Of a DNA stretch of 64,000 bases, positions 11,227 to 23,121 are shown piece after piece. Source of the DNA: Nipponacmea schrenckii. Its lineage: Eukaryota > Mollusca > Gastropoda > Lottiidae. The notes beneath the pieces were generated by a model. That model worked only from the letters and a program-made list of their open reading frames with translations. It was not told the origin of the DNA and did not search any database. The translations under genes and the position numbers were made by a program. The stretch lies in contig JAUJPP010000003.1 in the NCBI GenBank assembly GCA_030562195.1, forward strand, positions 12,803,398-12,867,397, in the 5' to 3' direction. Every line of letters starts with the position of its first letter. The first letter of the stretch is position 1.

Positions 11227-13377
11227 TTAATATAATCCAGAACAGATAAATTCATCATTATTCATTATTTCCAAATCTCTATCATTATATATTGTATGTC
11301 TATTGTTAGCTATCATTTCTTGATTAGCAAAATCCTGATCTTCTTTGTCTCTCATTTCTGGTTTCTCTTCATTTACTTTAAAGTCATTAGTCTGTTTTCT
11401 GGTTATATTTTGGTTTGAATTGATTTCATCAATGGAATTATCAGGACCAGTATTCTTTTTATTATACTCCATCTCATAATGTCTTCTATTTTTTAGCACA
11501 TAGCTTCCTGTTAAATGTGGTTTGTAGGCTCGGACATTTTTCCTTTTTGTTCTGAAACATAAATTATTAAATTTATAACATGCATACTTTAATAAAACAC
11601 TCTAGAAGGCTTAATTCTTCCAGATTTTAATGAGACTTGAAAAACAGAGTTTAGAGTTACAGAGTTTTGATAAAACTTGATGACATTGTTCATAATAACT
11701 CAAAAGTCAGACAAAACTGTTCATTTGAAAAAAGTATTAACCCTTTGAACCCTGAGTGTAATTTAGATAGAACGTCATATACCCTGAGCTCCAAGCAATA
11801 TTTCTTAATTTGTATGACGTTAACGTTGTATGACGTCACTTGACAACAGCCGGTTTACCAGTTCATAGGGTATATATCATATAAGGATAAGCTGGTATAC
11901 CGGCTTATAGGGTTGAAAGGGTTAACAAATATTTTAATATCAGTTATTAGCAACGTGTTTTTGTATCATTTTAGAAACTCATTTTTGACATATTTGAATC
12001 ACAAATTATTTACATGTTTTCTTATTTAAGAATACTGCCATTATACCTTGCCTATATATCTTTTATTTGGCCATGCTTTCAATTGAAATTGAATAAAAAT
12101 TTACTAACCTATCACATACAATAAATATTAATATAATAATTATTATTAATGTTAATCCACTTATACCAATACTTATATAAGATAACAACAAACTGAGATC
12201 GTCTTCTTCTAGAATAGAATTATTCAAATAATTTTATAGTTATTCAGCTATCTATATTTCTCTCTCCATAGGGATTCAATTTTATTTCTTTGCTTTAACA
12301 CAATTCTTAATTATTCATTAGCCCTGGAGGTGCAGAAGAGTAGGACATAAAACTGCATTCATTTTAATCTATAATATAAGTTATATTTCTGTTTCTGTGG
12401 AACATGCTGGTCATTTTGACAGTACATCACTCACTGAACAAGTCACTGTATGAAAAAATGAAGTATTTTAATTCTTACTTGTTGGTTGACTGCTGGTAAG
12501 ATTAAGATAAGTAGTGGCACTGGTAGTAGTATTAACTGTACTATTATCAATAACTAATCTATTCATTGTAACATGACTGTTGGTTACATTTCCAGAAACA
12601 TACTTATCTATTGATGGAAACAAGATAGTCAGATTTTTATTATGATGTTATATCACAAATTCCCAAAATAGGGGAAAACAATTAAAATTGTATAAATTTA
12701 ATTCTATTTCTAAACTTAAATTTAGAAATAGAAGGACGAGATAAATGTGATCATAGACTACTTTGAGTGTTTCTGAAGAAGGCATAAAGCCGAAACATAA
12801 TCAAACAGGACAATTTTATTATGATGGTTTAGACATATAACTGTGTCAATAGGTATCTTTGTTGTCCAAGAAACTTTACCCTCATGATAACAATAGAATA
12901 TTTCCCTTAGTTTCTAATGTTCTTTCTGAGTAGTTAAAAGCAAAATTTGGAACAATGAAGATAGATAGTGGAAGTAAATGAGTTTCTTACCAGTTGTTAA
13001 GTTATAAGATTTTACGGCAGAAATTAAGATACTTAATATTAATATACACATCTTGATATTCTGACATATGATTGATTTACATCTCAATGATTGATATGTC
13101 AACTTATAGTATGAAGAAAATAATCTACTTACCTTAATAACAGTCAAGTAAGGAGGAAAACTCATGTTTTATATTGTAATTGTTTATTTATATTTTAAAA
13201 TTTTCCTCATTTCAGTAAGGAAACATATAAAATGAATCATACATATCCAATAATCTCAGTGAATGTAAAAGAAAAATTTGAATATAAGATAGAATGGAAG
13301 TAAATGAGTTTCTTACCAGTTGTTAAGTTATAAGATTTTACGGCAGAAATTAAGATACTTAATATTAATATACACAT
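11227..13377 (-). CDS. Small type I membrane protein with Thr/Ser/Asn-rich ectodomain
   Basis: Four coding exons: exon 1 as 13317-13377 or its duplicate 12991-13051, then 12479-12607, 12109-12208 and 11227-11551. With either first exon the total is 615 nt, giving 204 residues. Residues 1-15 form a signal peptide (MCILILSILISAVKS). Residues 16-68 are a short Thr/Ser/Asn-rich stalk with sequons (SGNVTNS, DNSTVNTTTS). Residues about 74-96 are one transmembrane helix (ISGLTLIIIIILIFIV). The remaining ~105 residues are cytoplasmic, with RTKRKN next to the membrane and tyrosines in GSYVL, HYEMEYN and IYNDR, and the end ICSGLY. I do not recognise the family. Its layout resembles the membrane gene at 1-2670, so both may be adhesion or immune-type receptors; that is inference. 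Confidence 0.7.
12765..12805 (+). ncRNA. Possible hammerhead-ribozyme-like core of a Penelope relic
   Basis: CTGAAGA is followed by the short stem GGC-ATAAA-GCC and then CGAAAC, which matches the CUGANGA / stem II / GAAA layout of hammerhead ribozymes known in Penelope-like elements. I could not find a good stem III or a cleavage triplet, so it may be a decayed copy or a chance match. It lies in the intron just downstream of the proximal signal-peptide exon of the small membrane gene. Confidence 0.25.
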
Positions 13378-13597
13378 CTTGATATTCTGACATATGATTG
13401 ATTTACATCTCAATGATTGATATGTCAACTTATAGTATGAAGAAAATAATCTACTTACCTTAATAACAGTCAAGTTAGGAGGAAACTCATGTTTTATATT
13501 GTAATTGTTTATTTATATTTTAAAATTTTCCTCATTTCAGTAAGGAAACATATAAAAATGAATCATACATATACCAAGTAATCTCAGTGAATGTAAG
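12965..13597 (-). repeat. Tandem duplication (about 327-bp period) carrying a complete first exon
   Basis: About 300 bp at 12965-13267 and 13293-13597 are almost identical. Each contains the 61-bp signal-peptide exon, its GT donor, a possible upstream leader with a second ATG-like frame, and the flanking AATGAATCATACATAT stretch. A few substitutions and indels separate the copies. Confidence 0.9.
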
Positions 13598-14324
13598 ACA
13601 GTCAAATTTAATTATTCATAAACTTAAATAAGTTAAGTTGAAGTCAGACTTCTCTGATACCATGAATATTATAAGTTAAGGACAGTAACTCAAAAGCTGT
13701 AATCATCAAATTCGTCATTGACTAAAATCCCTTCAATATAATTTATAACTCCAATTTTTATTAAAAGCAGATAAAAATTGAACTATTCTAATCTATTGTG
13801 TTCATAATCAAATCTTGACTTATTTTATCTAAGTCACTCTTTAAAGTTATTAATCATTCATTGATATAAATGATCACACTAAACTGCATTAAAATCAGAT
13901 AAAAACTTGTAACAATGAGATCTTTTTTCAGTTACATCTATTGCCCTTAACTAGATTTGTTTGTTAACACTATAGAGACTATGGTCTTCCCTTTTTAATA
14001 ATACATTTAAATTATGTTAAATTTGGCTTGTGAACCCAATGACAGTCAATTTCAGTCCAATTGAGTTGAGTTCAATTTATCATACCACCAAAATATATTC
14101 ATTGTAACATCCAATAATTTTATTCTTAACAAAAACAATATGGTACATATTTTAAAATAACTTTATATAAAAATTAAATTGTATAAAGCAATGCAGTGTG
14201 CAATGAGATGTACAAGTCAGAACAAGGGTCTCTAGTTTCTCATCTTACATGCATGACACTTCTATCGTTAGTCCTTCTGTCAACTGGTGCAATCTCTAGT
14301 ACTCCAGCAAGCATGCATGCAATC
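13378..14324. other. Intergenic spacer between two minus-strand genes
   Basis: AT-rich sequence holds the PRDM4 3' untranslated region and the promoter side of the small membrane gene. No coding frame or repeat is recognised beyond the end of the exon duplication. Confidence 0.5.
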
Positions 14325-17300
14325 TTATAATAAATTGGTACTGGTATTATGCACAACATGTGATATACTAGGTAATGTGGTTTGATGAGTGGGAACAAGA
14401 TTGCTATTACATTCTCCTCCACTATTACTCATAGTATTTAATATACTGGAATCATTTAGTCCAATGTTATAATGATGTATAGAATTCATAGTAAATGTAT
14501 CACAGGATGGTAGGATATTGTTAATATTTTCACAATTATTATTAGAATGATTGGATGATACTTTAGGTTGACAGGAAGTCAATGCTTCAATACAAATAGT
14601 TGCTTCCTCTGATTTATCTTTATGTCTTTCACTTAGTTTATCTAACATTGTGTTCATTTTCAAACTTTTACAACTTTTAAAATGTCGTTGAAGGTGATAT
14701 TTGGTATGGAATTTTTTATGACATGAGTCACATTCATAGTTCTTCTCATTCGTATGGATTTTGAGGTGTTTTTTGTACGTCTGTTGTTTATAGAATATTT
14801 TACTACACTGTTCACATTGATATATTTTCTTTTGCATATGTACAATTGTATGCTGCATCATATCTGCTTTCCGAGAGAACATTTTATCACAATGAGGACA
14901 TGGTACTCCTTTTATTTTAGTATGGATATACATGTGTGATGTTAAATGAGCTTTTTGGCGAAATGATTTCTCACATAGAGTACATTTGAAATGCCTTTCC
15001 CCTGAAATCATAAAAGATACTGCATTTAACTGACAAAATTATTTCTTTCTAACAGTATTTGTAAAATCTCAAAAATATAAAACAGACTGCAATTAACATA
15101 TAATAATACTCCTTTAAATAGACTGCTCTTTTAAAAGGGAAATAACTCTGGAAATCAGACAGTGCAAGGGGAATGATTTAAAGAACAAAATATAAAAATG
15201 AAATGAATAGAGTTTAAAATCCTACTTTTCTGCAAATTCAAAAGCTAATGCAGATGGGGTGTACACATTAGAGCAATGTAATCATCTGATTTCAGAAATA
15301 AAGACTACCTGAATGTATTTTTTCGTGGCCTCGTAGATTGCTTTTATCAGCAAACTCTTTTCCACATTGCAAGCATTTAAATGGTCTTATAGTAGTATGA
15401 GTAGTGATAATGTGTCTTTTTACTTTTCCAATGGTTCCAAATAGTTTATCACAGTACTGACATTTGTGGTTTTTAATAAGTACTTCATTATGTTTTTGTC
15501 TCTGATGTTTTATTAATGTCACTTTATCAGGGAAAATATCATCACATACTGTGCAAAAAGGACAATATTTCAGACGATTTGGTTTCGGCATAAAACCTGC
15601 AATATATAAATGATGAATATCATATTTAGTATATTCATCACAGTCTATGAAAATATGTTATCTTGGCATGAGATCATATTGAAAACATAGATTATTGTCA
15701 CTTGTATGAAATATGGAAAGTTATCTATCTGTTGTTGAAATAATTCTCAAAAATAAAAACTAAGAGAGGTTAATGTTTGTCTCTTACCAACAAGTTTAGC
15801 ATATTCCTTAGAATACCAGAACAATAATTCTTCATGTGGTTCAATATCTTTAATAGTAACAAACTTTATACAGTCTTTGGCTTGATACACTATCACATTT
15901 TGTTCATCTCTGTTCCTAGCTGGTTTCATAAACATTAACCAATTACTATTATTCTCTTCTGATATATCAATAATATCATATTTAATATCTTCTTCTATTT
16001 TATAGAATATCTACAATAAAACATGAGAATCTATTACTTTTATACTCTTCTAATATATCAATAATATCATATTTAATATCTTCTATTTTATAAAATATCT
16101 ACAATAAAACATGAGAATCTGATTATTATTCTATTCTGATATATCAATAATATCATATTTAATATCATCTTCTATTTTATAAAATATCTACAATAAAACA
16201 TGAGAATCTATGATTATTATATATTAATAATATCATATTTAATATCATCTTTTATTTTATAGAATATCTACAATAAAACATGAGAATCTATTATTATACT
16301 CTTCTGATATATCAATAATATCATATTTAATATCATCTTCTATTTTATAAAATATCTACAATAAAACATGAGAATCTATGATTATTATCTTTCTGATATT
16401 CAATAATATCATATTTAATATCATCTTCTATTTTATAGAATATCTACAATAAAACATGAGAATCTATGATATTATCTCTTCTGATATTTCAATAATATCA
16501 TATTTAATATCATCTTCTATTTTATAGAATATCTACAATAAAACATGAGAATCTATGAATATAATACTCTTCTGATATTTCAATAATATCATATTTAATA
16601 TCATCTTCTATTTTATAAAATATCTACAATAAAACATGAGAATCTATGATTATTATACTCTTCTGATATTTAAATAATATCATATTTAATATCATCTTCT
16701 ATTGTATAGAATATCTACAATAAAACATGAGAATCTATGAATATAATACTCTTCTGATATTTCAATAATATCATATTTAATATCATCTTCTATTTTATAA
16801 ATATCTACAATAAAACATGAGAATCTATTACTATTATTCTCTTCTGATATTTCAATAATATCATATTTAATATCATCTTCTATTTTATAGAATCTGATTA
16901 TTATTCTATTCTGATATATCTATAATATCATATTTAATATCAGCTTCTATTTTATAAAATATCTACAATAAAACATGAGAATCTATTACTATTATACTCT
17001 TCTGATATATCAATAATATCATATTTAATATCTTCTATTTTATAGAATATATACAATAAAACATGAGAATCATATTTAATATCATCTTCTATTTCATAGA
17101 ATATCTAGAAAAAAACATGAGAATCTATGATTATTATACTCTTCTGATATTTCAATAATATCATATTTAATATCATCTTCTATTTTATAAAATATCTACA
17201 ATAAAACATGAGAATCTATTATTATTATACTCTTCTAATATATCAATAATATCATATTTAATATCATCTTCTATTTTATAGAATATCTACAATAAAACAT

Positions 17301-20300
17301 GAGAATCTATTATTACTATTCTCTTCTGATATATCAATAATATCATATTTGATATCATCTTCTATTTTATAGAATATCTACAATAAAACATGAGAATCTA
17401 TGATTATTATACTCCTCTTATATATTTATAATATCATATTTAATATCATCTTCTATTTTGTAGAATATCTACAATGAAACATGAGAATCTATTATTATTA
17501 TACTCTTCTAATATATCAATAATATCATATTACATCATTTACCGGTACAAAAAGTTTATCTACCGGTAATAAAATATTTCTTACCTTCCAATGTCTGAAT
17601 ACATTCATCTCTGATATAACACCTTCACTTATTCTAGTACCAACTAATGGTCCAAACTGAATCTTCTTTGGTATGAAATCTTTGGCAAATATTCCTGATG
17701 AGAAAATTTTGCAGTAATACTTTAAAATAATAAATAAGGAGCAGTCAAAGGAGTTGTAAACATACCGGTACCTAACCTTACTCACTGAAAAAAGTCACCA
17801 ACTACTTCTAATCAGCTTGTTATAGTCAAGCACAGAAATTTGTGCACATCAAAAACCAATCACATTAGTTTTGTTCTGGATACAATAAATCGTAATTGAA
17901 ACTATAGAAGTCCAACTTATATTAAGTTTATTGCTACTTAAACAGCCCAAGCTCAAATCTCTAGTGAACGGTAGTTCAGATATTTTGGATGTGCACTCAA
18001 GCAATATCTTTCCTTGACTATAATGATACTTAATTTTGACTGTGCATATTTTCATTAAAAAATCATTTGAAAACATAATATATTACGTACCTAAATTTGT
18101 AAAATGACCAGATATTTTTGAGTGTTCTAATGTAAAATGTTCAGGCAATGTTTGTATAGCTCGAGATAAAACAGGTTTATCTTCTATAACTTTATAGTCA
18201 CAAGGATGATGTTGACATTCAGTATAAACACAATTAGCACAGGTTACACAGTCTGCAAATAATTCAATTATAAACTACTTATAATTAAAAAGCGTTCTTA
18301 TTCTAAATACAACATGGATTTCAATTGATAATATTATATTTTTACACGCCAAAACGAATATATGGACGTATATTGTCGTCGCCCCTGTCCGTCCATCAGT
18401 CTGTTAACATTTGTTGTAGACACTATAGAAGCTACATTCATCTATGGATTTTAATGAAACTTGGTATGAGCATTGGTATTGATAAGAGGGCGGTCAAGTT
18501 TGATTTGGACGATTTTTCAAAAACGGTCTTTTAGTTATTGCCCTTGCCTCAATATTTGTTGTAGACACAATAGAAGCTACAATTTTCAATGGATTTTCAT
18601 GAAACTTGGCGTGAGCATTGGAATTGATAAGACCGCGGTCAAGTTCGAATTTGAAGATTTTTCAATGAACAGTTTTTGAGTTATTGCCCTTGACTAAGTA
18701 AATTGTGTAAAAATTGTATTGTGGGTGCAATAGAAGCTACAATTTTCAATGGCTTTTGATGAAACTTGGTATGAGTATTGAAATTGATAAGACAGTAGTC
18801 TAGTTCAAAATTGACGATTTTTCAACGTTTTTTTAGTTATTGCCCTTCACTTAGTAAGATTGCGTCAAAACTTTATTGATGGTTCAATAGAAGCTACAAT
18901 TTTCAATGGATTTTGATGAAACTTGGTGTGAGCATTGGAATTGATAAGAAGTGGTCAAGTTCGCATTTGATAAGGTTTTTGATGAACATTTTTTTGAGTT
19001 ATTGCCCTTGACTTAGTAAAATCTTGTCCAAATTTTAGTGTTGATGCAATAAATCCTCTCATTTTCAATGGATTTTGATGAAACTTGGTGTTTGGATCGG
19101 AATTCATTAGACCTCAGTCAAGTTTGAATTTGACAGTTTTTCAATGAGTGGTTTTGAGTTATTGCCCTTGACTAAGGGAAATTGCGTCAAAATTCTATTG
19201 TGGTTGCAATAAGAAGCTTTAATTTTCAAAGGATTTTGATGGAACTTGGAGTAAGCATGAAAATTGATAAGACATTAGTCAAGTTTGAATTTCCGACTTT
19301 TTTTAACGAATGGTTTTTGAGTTATTGCCCTTGACTTAGTAAAATAGCGTCAAAATTTTTTGTGGGTGCAAAATAAGCTTCAATTTTTTAATAGATTTGA
19401 TGAACTTGGTATGAGTATTGAAATAGATAAGATGGTGGTCAAGTTTGAATTTGACGATTTTCCATGAACAGTTTTTGAGTTTTTGCCCTTGACTTCAATA
19501 TTCATTCAGTGCTTGTATTTTGAGTTATTGCTTATTATTTATTATTCAAATTCAATGCTGCCAGTGGGCGTATGTTACCTTGCATGGCAAGATTCTTAAA
19601 ATCATTTGAAACACAAAATACAGGATTTAAATTTGACAGAAGTTCTGACCCACTACGCGTTCTATAAAACATAAGCATTTTGACACAAAAACACAACTGT
19701 TTCCACAATCTTTTTTCCTTACAGCATACATTGTCAGAAAAATAAATATTCTCTTTAGCATAACCTATAGAATACGTTAGTTTGCACAATATTGAGAAAG
19801 AATCCACTTACAGTAATCTGGTAAAATAGACTGTTGTGATTCTTGTGAAGCAGCATTATTGTTAGGTTTTGCTGTATTGGTTGATGCTTTGTCAGGTGTA
19901 ACTGGTGGTAAAGGTGCCAAGAATTGACCATTGTCATGGGATTTTAATAAGGAATCAAAGACTGAAACCACAATGGATGATATAAATCATTCAAAGGTTA
20001 ACTAAATACATCCATTATGATATATTTCTTACACAAAGGAATTATGAAAACCTGTTTATTAGTCATTTTATATTCTGGCTTGTGAACACCCTTAATCTTA
20101 GGATTATTATTATCTTTTCCTACACTTGGTATAAAAAAAATTAGTATAGCTAGTTTAATATGGGTGTCCAATTTCAAATATTTAGAATGAATGAGCATGT
20201 TAGACTTTACCTGAGATGCCACTGATATTAGACACAACACTAGATGGTCTAGGTAGATAACTATTAACACTAGATATAGGAGTATCTACTGAAAATATTG

Positions 20301-23121
20301 GTAATGGACTAGACATAAAGAATCTAGAAGTTGAATTAGTATCAGATGGAGAGAATATTAAATTTGATAAAGCAGACTGTGTTGATGTTGATGAAGTTTG
20401 TATCTGAAATACAAATAACAACTGGCTTTAATTTTTAAGATAGCTTGCCAGATAAGGTAATATACGCCCACTGGCAGCATTTATTTCAAATAAAAACTTT
20501 TCAGTAAGGTTACAAGAAGTGGAATGAAATATTCAACCTTGCACCATATATTTTTTTCTAGGGTCTCTAGTTTCATTAAAAACTGTCAAGAATTGTACCT
20601 AATAACAACTCATTAAATATTTTTTCGGTATTTTTATGATTTGCAATAGGGTTCACCCTTAATAATATTTTGATATTTGTCAAAAATGAATGTTTAGAGT
20701 GTTCACAAGCCAAAAGTTGAAAGCGTTTTTGAAAACAGGCGCAATAACTGACACTAAATAATTTTCGGTTTATCCTTGTGAGAAAACAGATACTAAAGCC
20801 AAGTTTCATCAAAATCCATTTAAAATTGTTCTTTCTAGAGTGTTTACAAGTTAAATTGAATGCGTTTTCAAACACAAGGGCAATAACTTGTAATCAATAT
20901 TTTTCAATTTTCAATAGGGTTCATCCTTGGGAGAAAACAAATACTCAAGCCAAGTTTCATCAAAATCCATTAAAAATTGTTCTCTAAAGAGTGTTTAAAA
21001 GCTAAAATTTGTTTTCAAGAACAAGAGCAGTAACTCATACTAAAATTTTTTTAGATTTCGCTGATTTTCAATAGGGTTCATCCTTGAGTTATAACACACT
21101 CTCACACCAAGTTTCATCGAAATCGGTCGAGAATTGTGCCATGTAGAGTGTTTACGAGACAATAATCGAACTCGTTTAAAAGAACAAGGGCAATAATTCA
21201 CATTAGATATATTTTGATATTTTTAATTTTCAATAGGGCTCATCCCTTGCGATATCAAACAATTTCAGTGAGTTTTATCAACATTGGTCATGAATTGTAG
21301 AGTGTTTACAAGGCAAAAATCCAACACATTTTATAGAACAAGGGCAATAATTCTTATCAAATATATTTCAATATTTTCTATTTTCAAAAGGGTTCATCCT
21401 GAGTGATATTAAACAATTTCAACAAGTTTTGTCAAAATCAGACAATAACTGTGCTTTGAAAAGTGTTTTAAAGCCAAAAATTGAATGCGTTTTCAAAACA
21501 AGGGCAATAACCGATATTAAATTTTTTTCGATTTTACTGGTTTTCAATAGGGTTCATCATTGAGTGATCATAAACTCTCAGATAAAGTTTCAATTAAATC
21601 AGTCAAGAATTGCACCTTGTAGAGTGTTTACGAGCAATTGTGGACGGACCGACGGACGGATGTGGGTGACGACAATATACGCCCCCCATTTCATGTGGGC
21701 GTATAAAAAATACATAATTAACAGTATTGGATACTTTTGAAATTATACTTAAGGTATTCCAGGATAGGATAACCTACTCAAACAGGATTTGATTTAATAG
21801 AACTTATTATCATGAAATACACAATGAATATAGATAGGCGAAAATCTCACTTGTGGTGCACTGGAGATATCAGTTTGGTTGGAGGTATTATATATATGAC
21901 TGGAATCAAAGTTTGACAAATCTGTTGAACCTTGACTGGAGAATGTTTGAGTTGTAAAGGGAGGTAATGGTTGATTATTTATATCTACTATTGATGATGT
22001 GTCTCCATTTAATATCACTGACAGTGGAACACTAGATACTGAAAACAAATTTAATGGTATCATGAAATTTTTACATTACATGACCAATATTCCACACAGT
22101 AAATCATGAGGAAAATATTTGATGTACTGACATATCCTGAATAGTTACTTATATACAGCACTTTGGGTTTTGATCAATCAGGTAAGTTAATTGTAAATGA
22201 AATTTTCACAAGGTAAAAGTGTGCAAGGAGCCCAACTCAAACAATTCACCATTCAAAGATAAAATCTACCTGCAGTTGTTTGAATATCGTTATCTGAAGA
22301 AACTTTATTGTAACTGCCTTCTAAATTGGATAAACATAAAGTTTCAACTGAAAAATAAATTTTAAATATTTCGTTTGATACAAAATAGAAGTCATTAAAA
22401 ATATTATAGATATTATTGTACATAAGCGAAATATGATCAGTGGGATATCTAAATTATAAAACAAATTATATATATAGGTTAATCGAAGTCCTTACTTTTA
22501 TTTTGTGATGGTTGTAACGACACCATGACTGGAATTTTACTTTCTGTAGGATTCAGAAGAATTTCTGTAAATTCAGAAGAAATCTTACAACAAACAAAAA
22601 ATGTAAATGTTCTTAAAAGTTACATTATTAATTTTTCTTAAATAAGAAACAAAGATAAGATATTTTGATGATATCTTGCTTGCTATCTGTGTTAAAATTG
22701 AGGCTGCCACCAGTTGCCAAAATTGAGAATTCAAGATTTTTCAAGATGATGAACGTAGTCCAATCATCTAGTTTTGTTAAGTCCTTAATATGTCCACGGG
22801 TGTTGAACAAAAAGAAACAATTCCATATCAAATATATATTTCCCTTTTCCCAATTCATGAAATACTTGTATGCCCATTAATAGCATTATTAACAAATCTA
22901 AATTTCAGGTTTTCACTTAAATTAACCAAAATGCCATTACGGTTATTTCCAGCATTAGTATTATTATTAGTGAAGAGATATGAAGGTATAGTAGTTGATT
23001 CTGTATGTGGAGCAATATCTCGAAAGGACTTCTTCTGTATGTTCCTCTGTTTCATGTTGACTACAGCATTAACTGCATCTGTCAATTCTTCGATGTTTAT
23101 GGCTGGCAGAGATTCACTCAT
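14325..23121 (-). CDS. PRDM4: PRDM4-type PR-domain zinc finger protein, complete
   Basis: Twelve coding exons: 22917-23121, 22496-22564, 22270-22347, 21851-22038, 20211-20403, 20033-20119, 19812-19961, 18091-18252, 17585-17694, 15788-16010, 15309-15596 and 14325-15001. The sum is 2430 nt, 809 residues. The ATG (MSESLPAINIEELTD) lies just after an acceptor, so an upstream untranslated exon is likely. Residues 1-323 are Ser/Thr/Asn-rich and disordered. Residues 324-342 form a cysteine knuckle (YCVTCANCVYTECQHHPC). The PR/SET-like domain follows (IFAKDFIPKKIQFGPLVG; NWLMFMKPARNRDEQN; ELLFWYSKEYAKLVG). Seven fingers follow from about residue 495, with linkers such as HSGERHFKC; the seventh is C2HC. 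A Ser/Asn-rich tail ends it. The ARNR-EEQN/LLFYYSRDYA pattern, the 801-residue length of human PRDM4 and a finger array of similar size favour PRDM4 over other PRDMs. The protein is a nuclear regulator; human PRDM4 recruits PRMT5. Confidence 0.88.
16011..17530 (-). repeat. Minisatellite of ~17 units copying the PRDM4 PR-exon acceptor
   Basis: About 17 units of 79-92 bp fill the intron directly upstream of the exon at 15788-16010. Read on the minus strand, each unit is CATGTTTTATTGTAG (acceptor) plus about 60 bases matching the exon start, coding IFYKIEDDIKYDIIDISEE. One unit near 16890 lacks the acceptor part and one near 17062 is shortened. See findings. Confidence 0.93.
18335..19590 (+). 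mobile_element. Dispersed GGGCGTATATT family, copy in PRDM4 intron 7
   Basis: The left end has TTTTACACGCC and CGTATATTGTCGTCG, then CTGTCCGTCCATC. The interior is a string of ~150-200-bp units sharing TTTTGATGAAACTTGG, ATTGATAAGA and GTTATTGCCCTTGAC. The right end is ATTCAATGCTGCCAGTGGGC followed by GTATGTTACCTTGC. No protein is encoded. The same ends recur in this window at 20446-21706 (inverted), 32828-33500, 59311-59950 and as fragments. Confidence 0.7.
20446..21706 (-). mobile_element. Dispersed GGGCGTATATT family, inverted copy in PRDM4 intron 4
   Basis: This has the same family ends in opposite orientation: GGTAATATACGCCCACTGGC on the left and GACGACAATATACGCCCCCC, then GTGGGCGTATA, on the right. 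The interior is about seven units with GGGCAATAA, CAATAGGGTTCATCCTTG and CAAGTTTCATCAAAATC. Non-coding. It pairs with the copy at 18335-19590 around PRDM4 exons 5 to 7. Confidence 0.7.

Noticed and set aside
14660..14939. Short frames on both strands inside the PRDM4 last exon
   Set aside because: Out-of-frame shadows of the zinc-finger coding sequence.
18325..18679. Plus-strand frames with repeated ICCRHYRSYIHLW-like phrases
   Set aside because: They are translations of internal units of the dispersed repeat, not a protein family.
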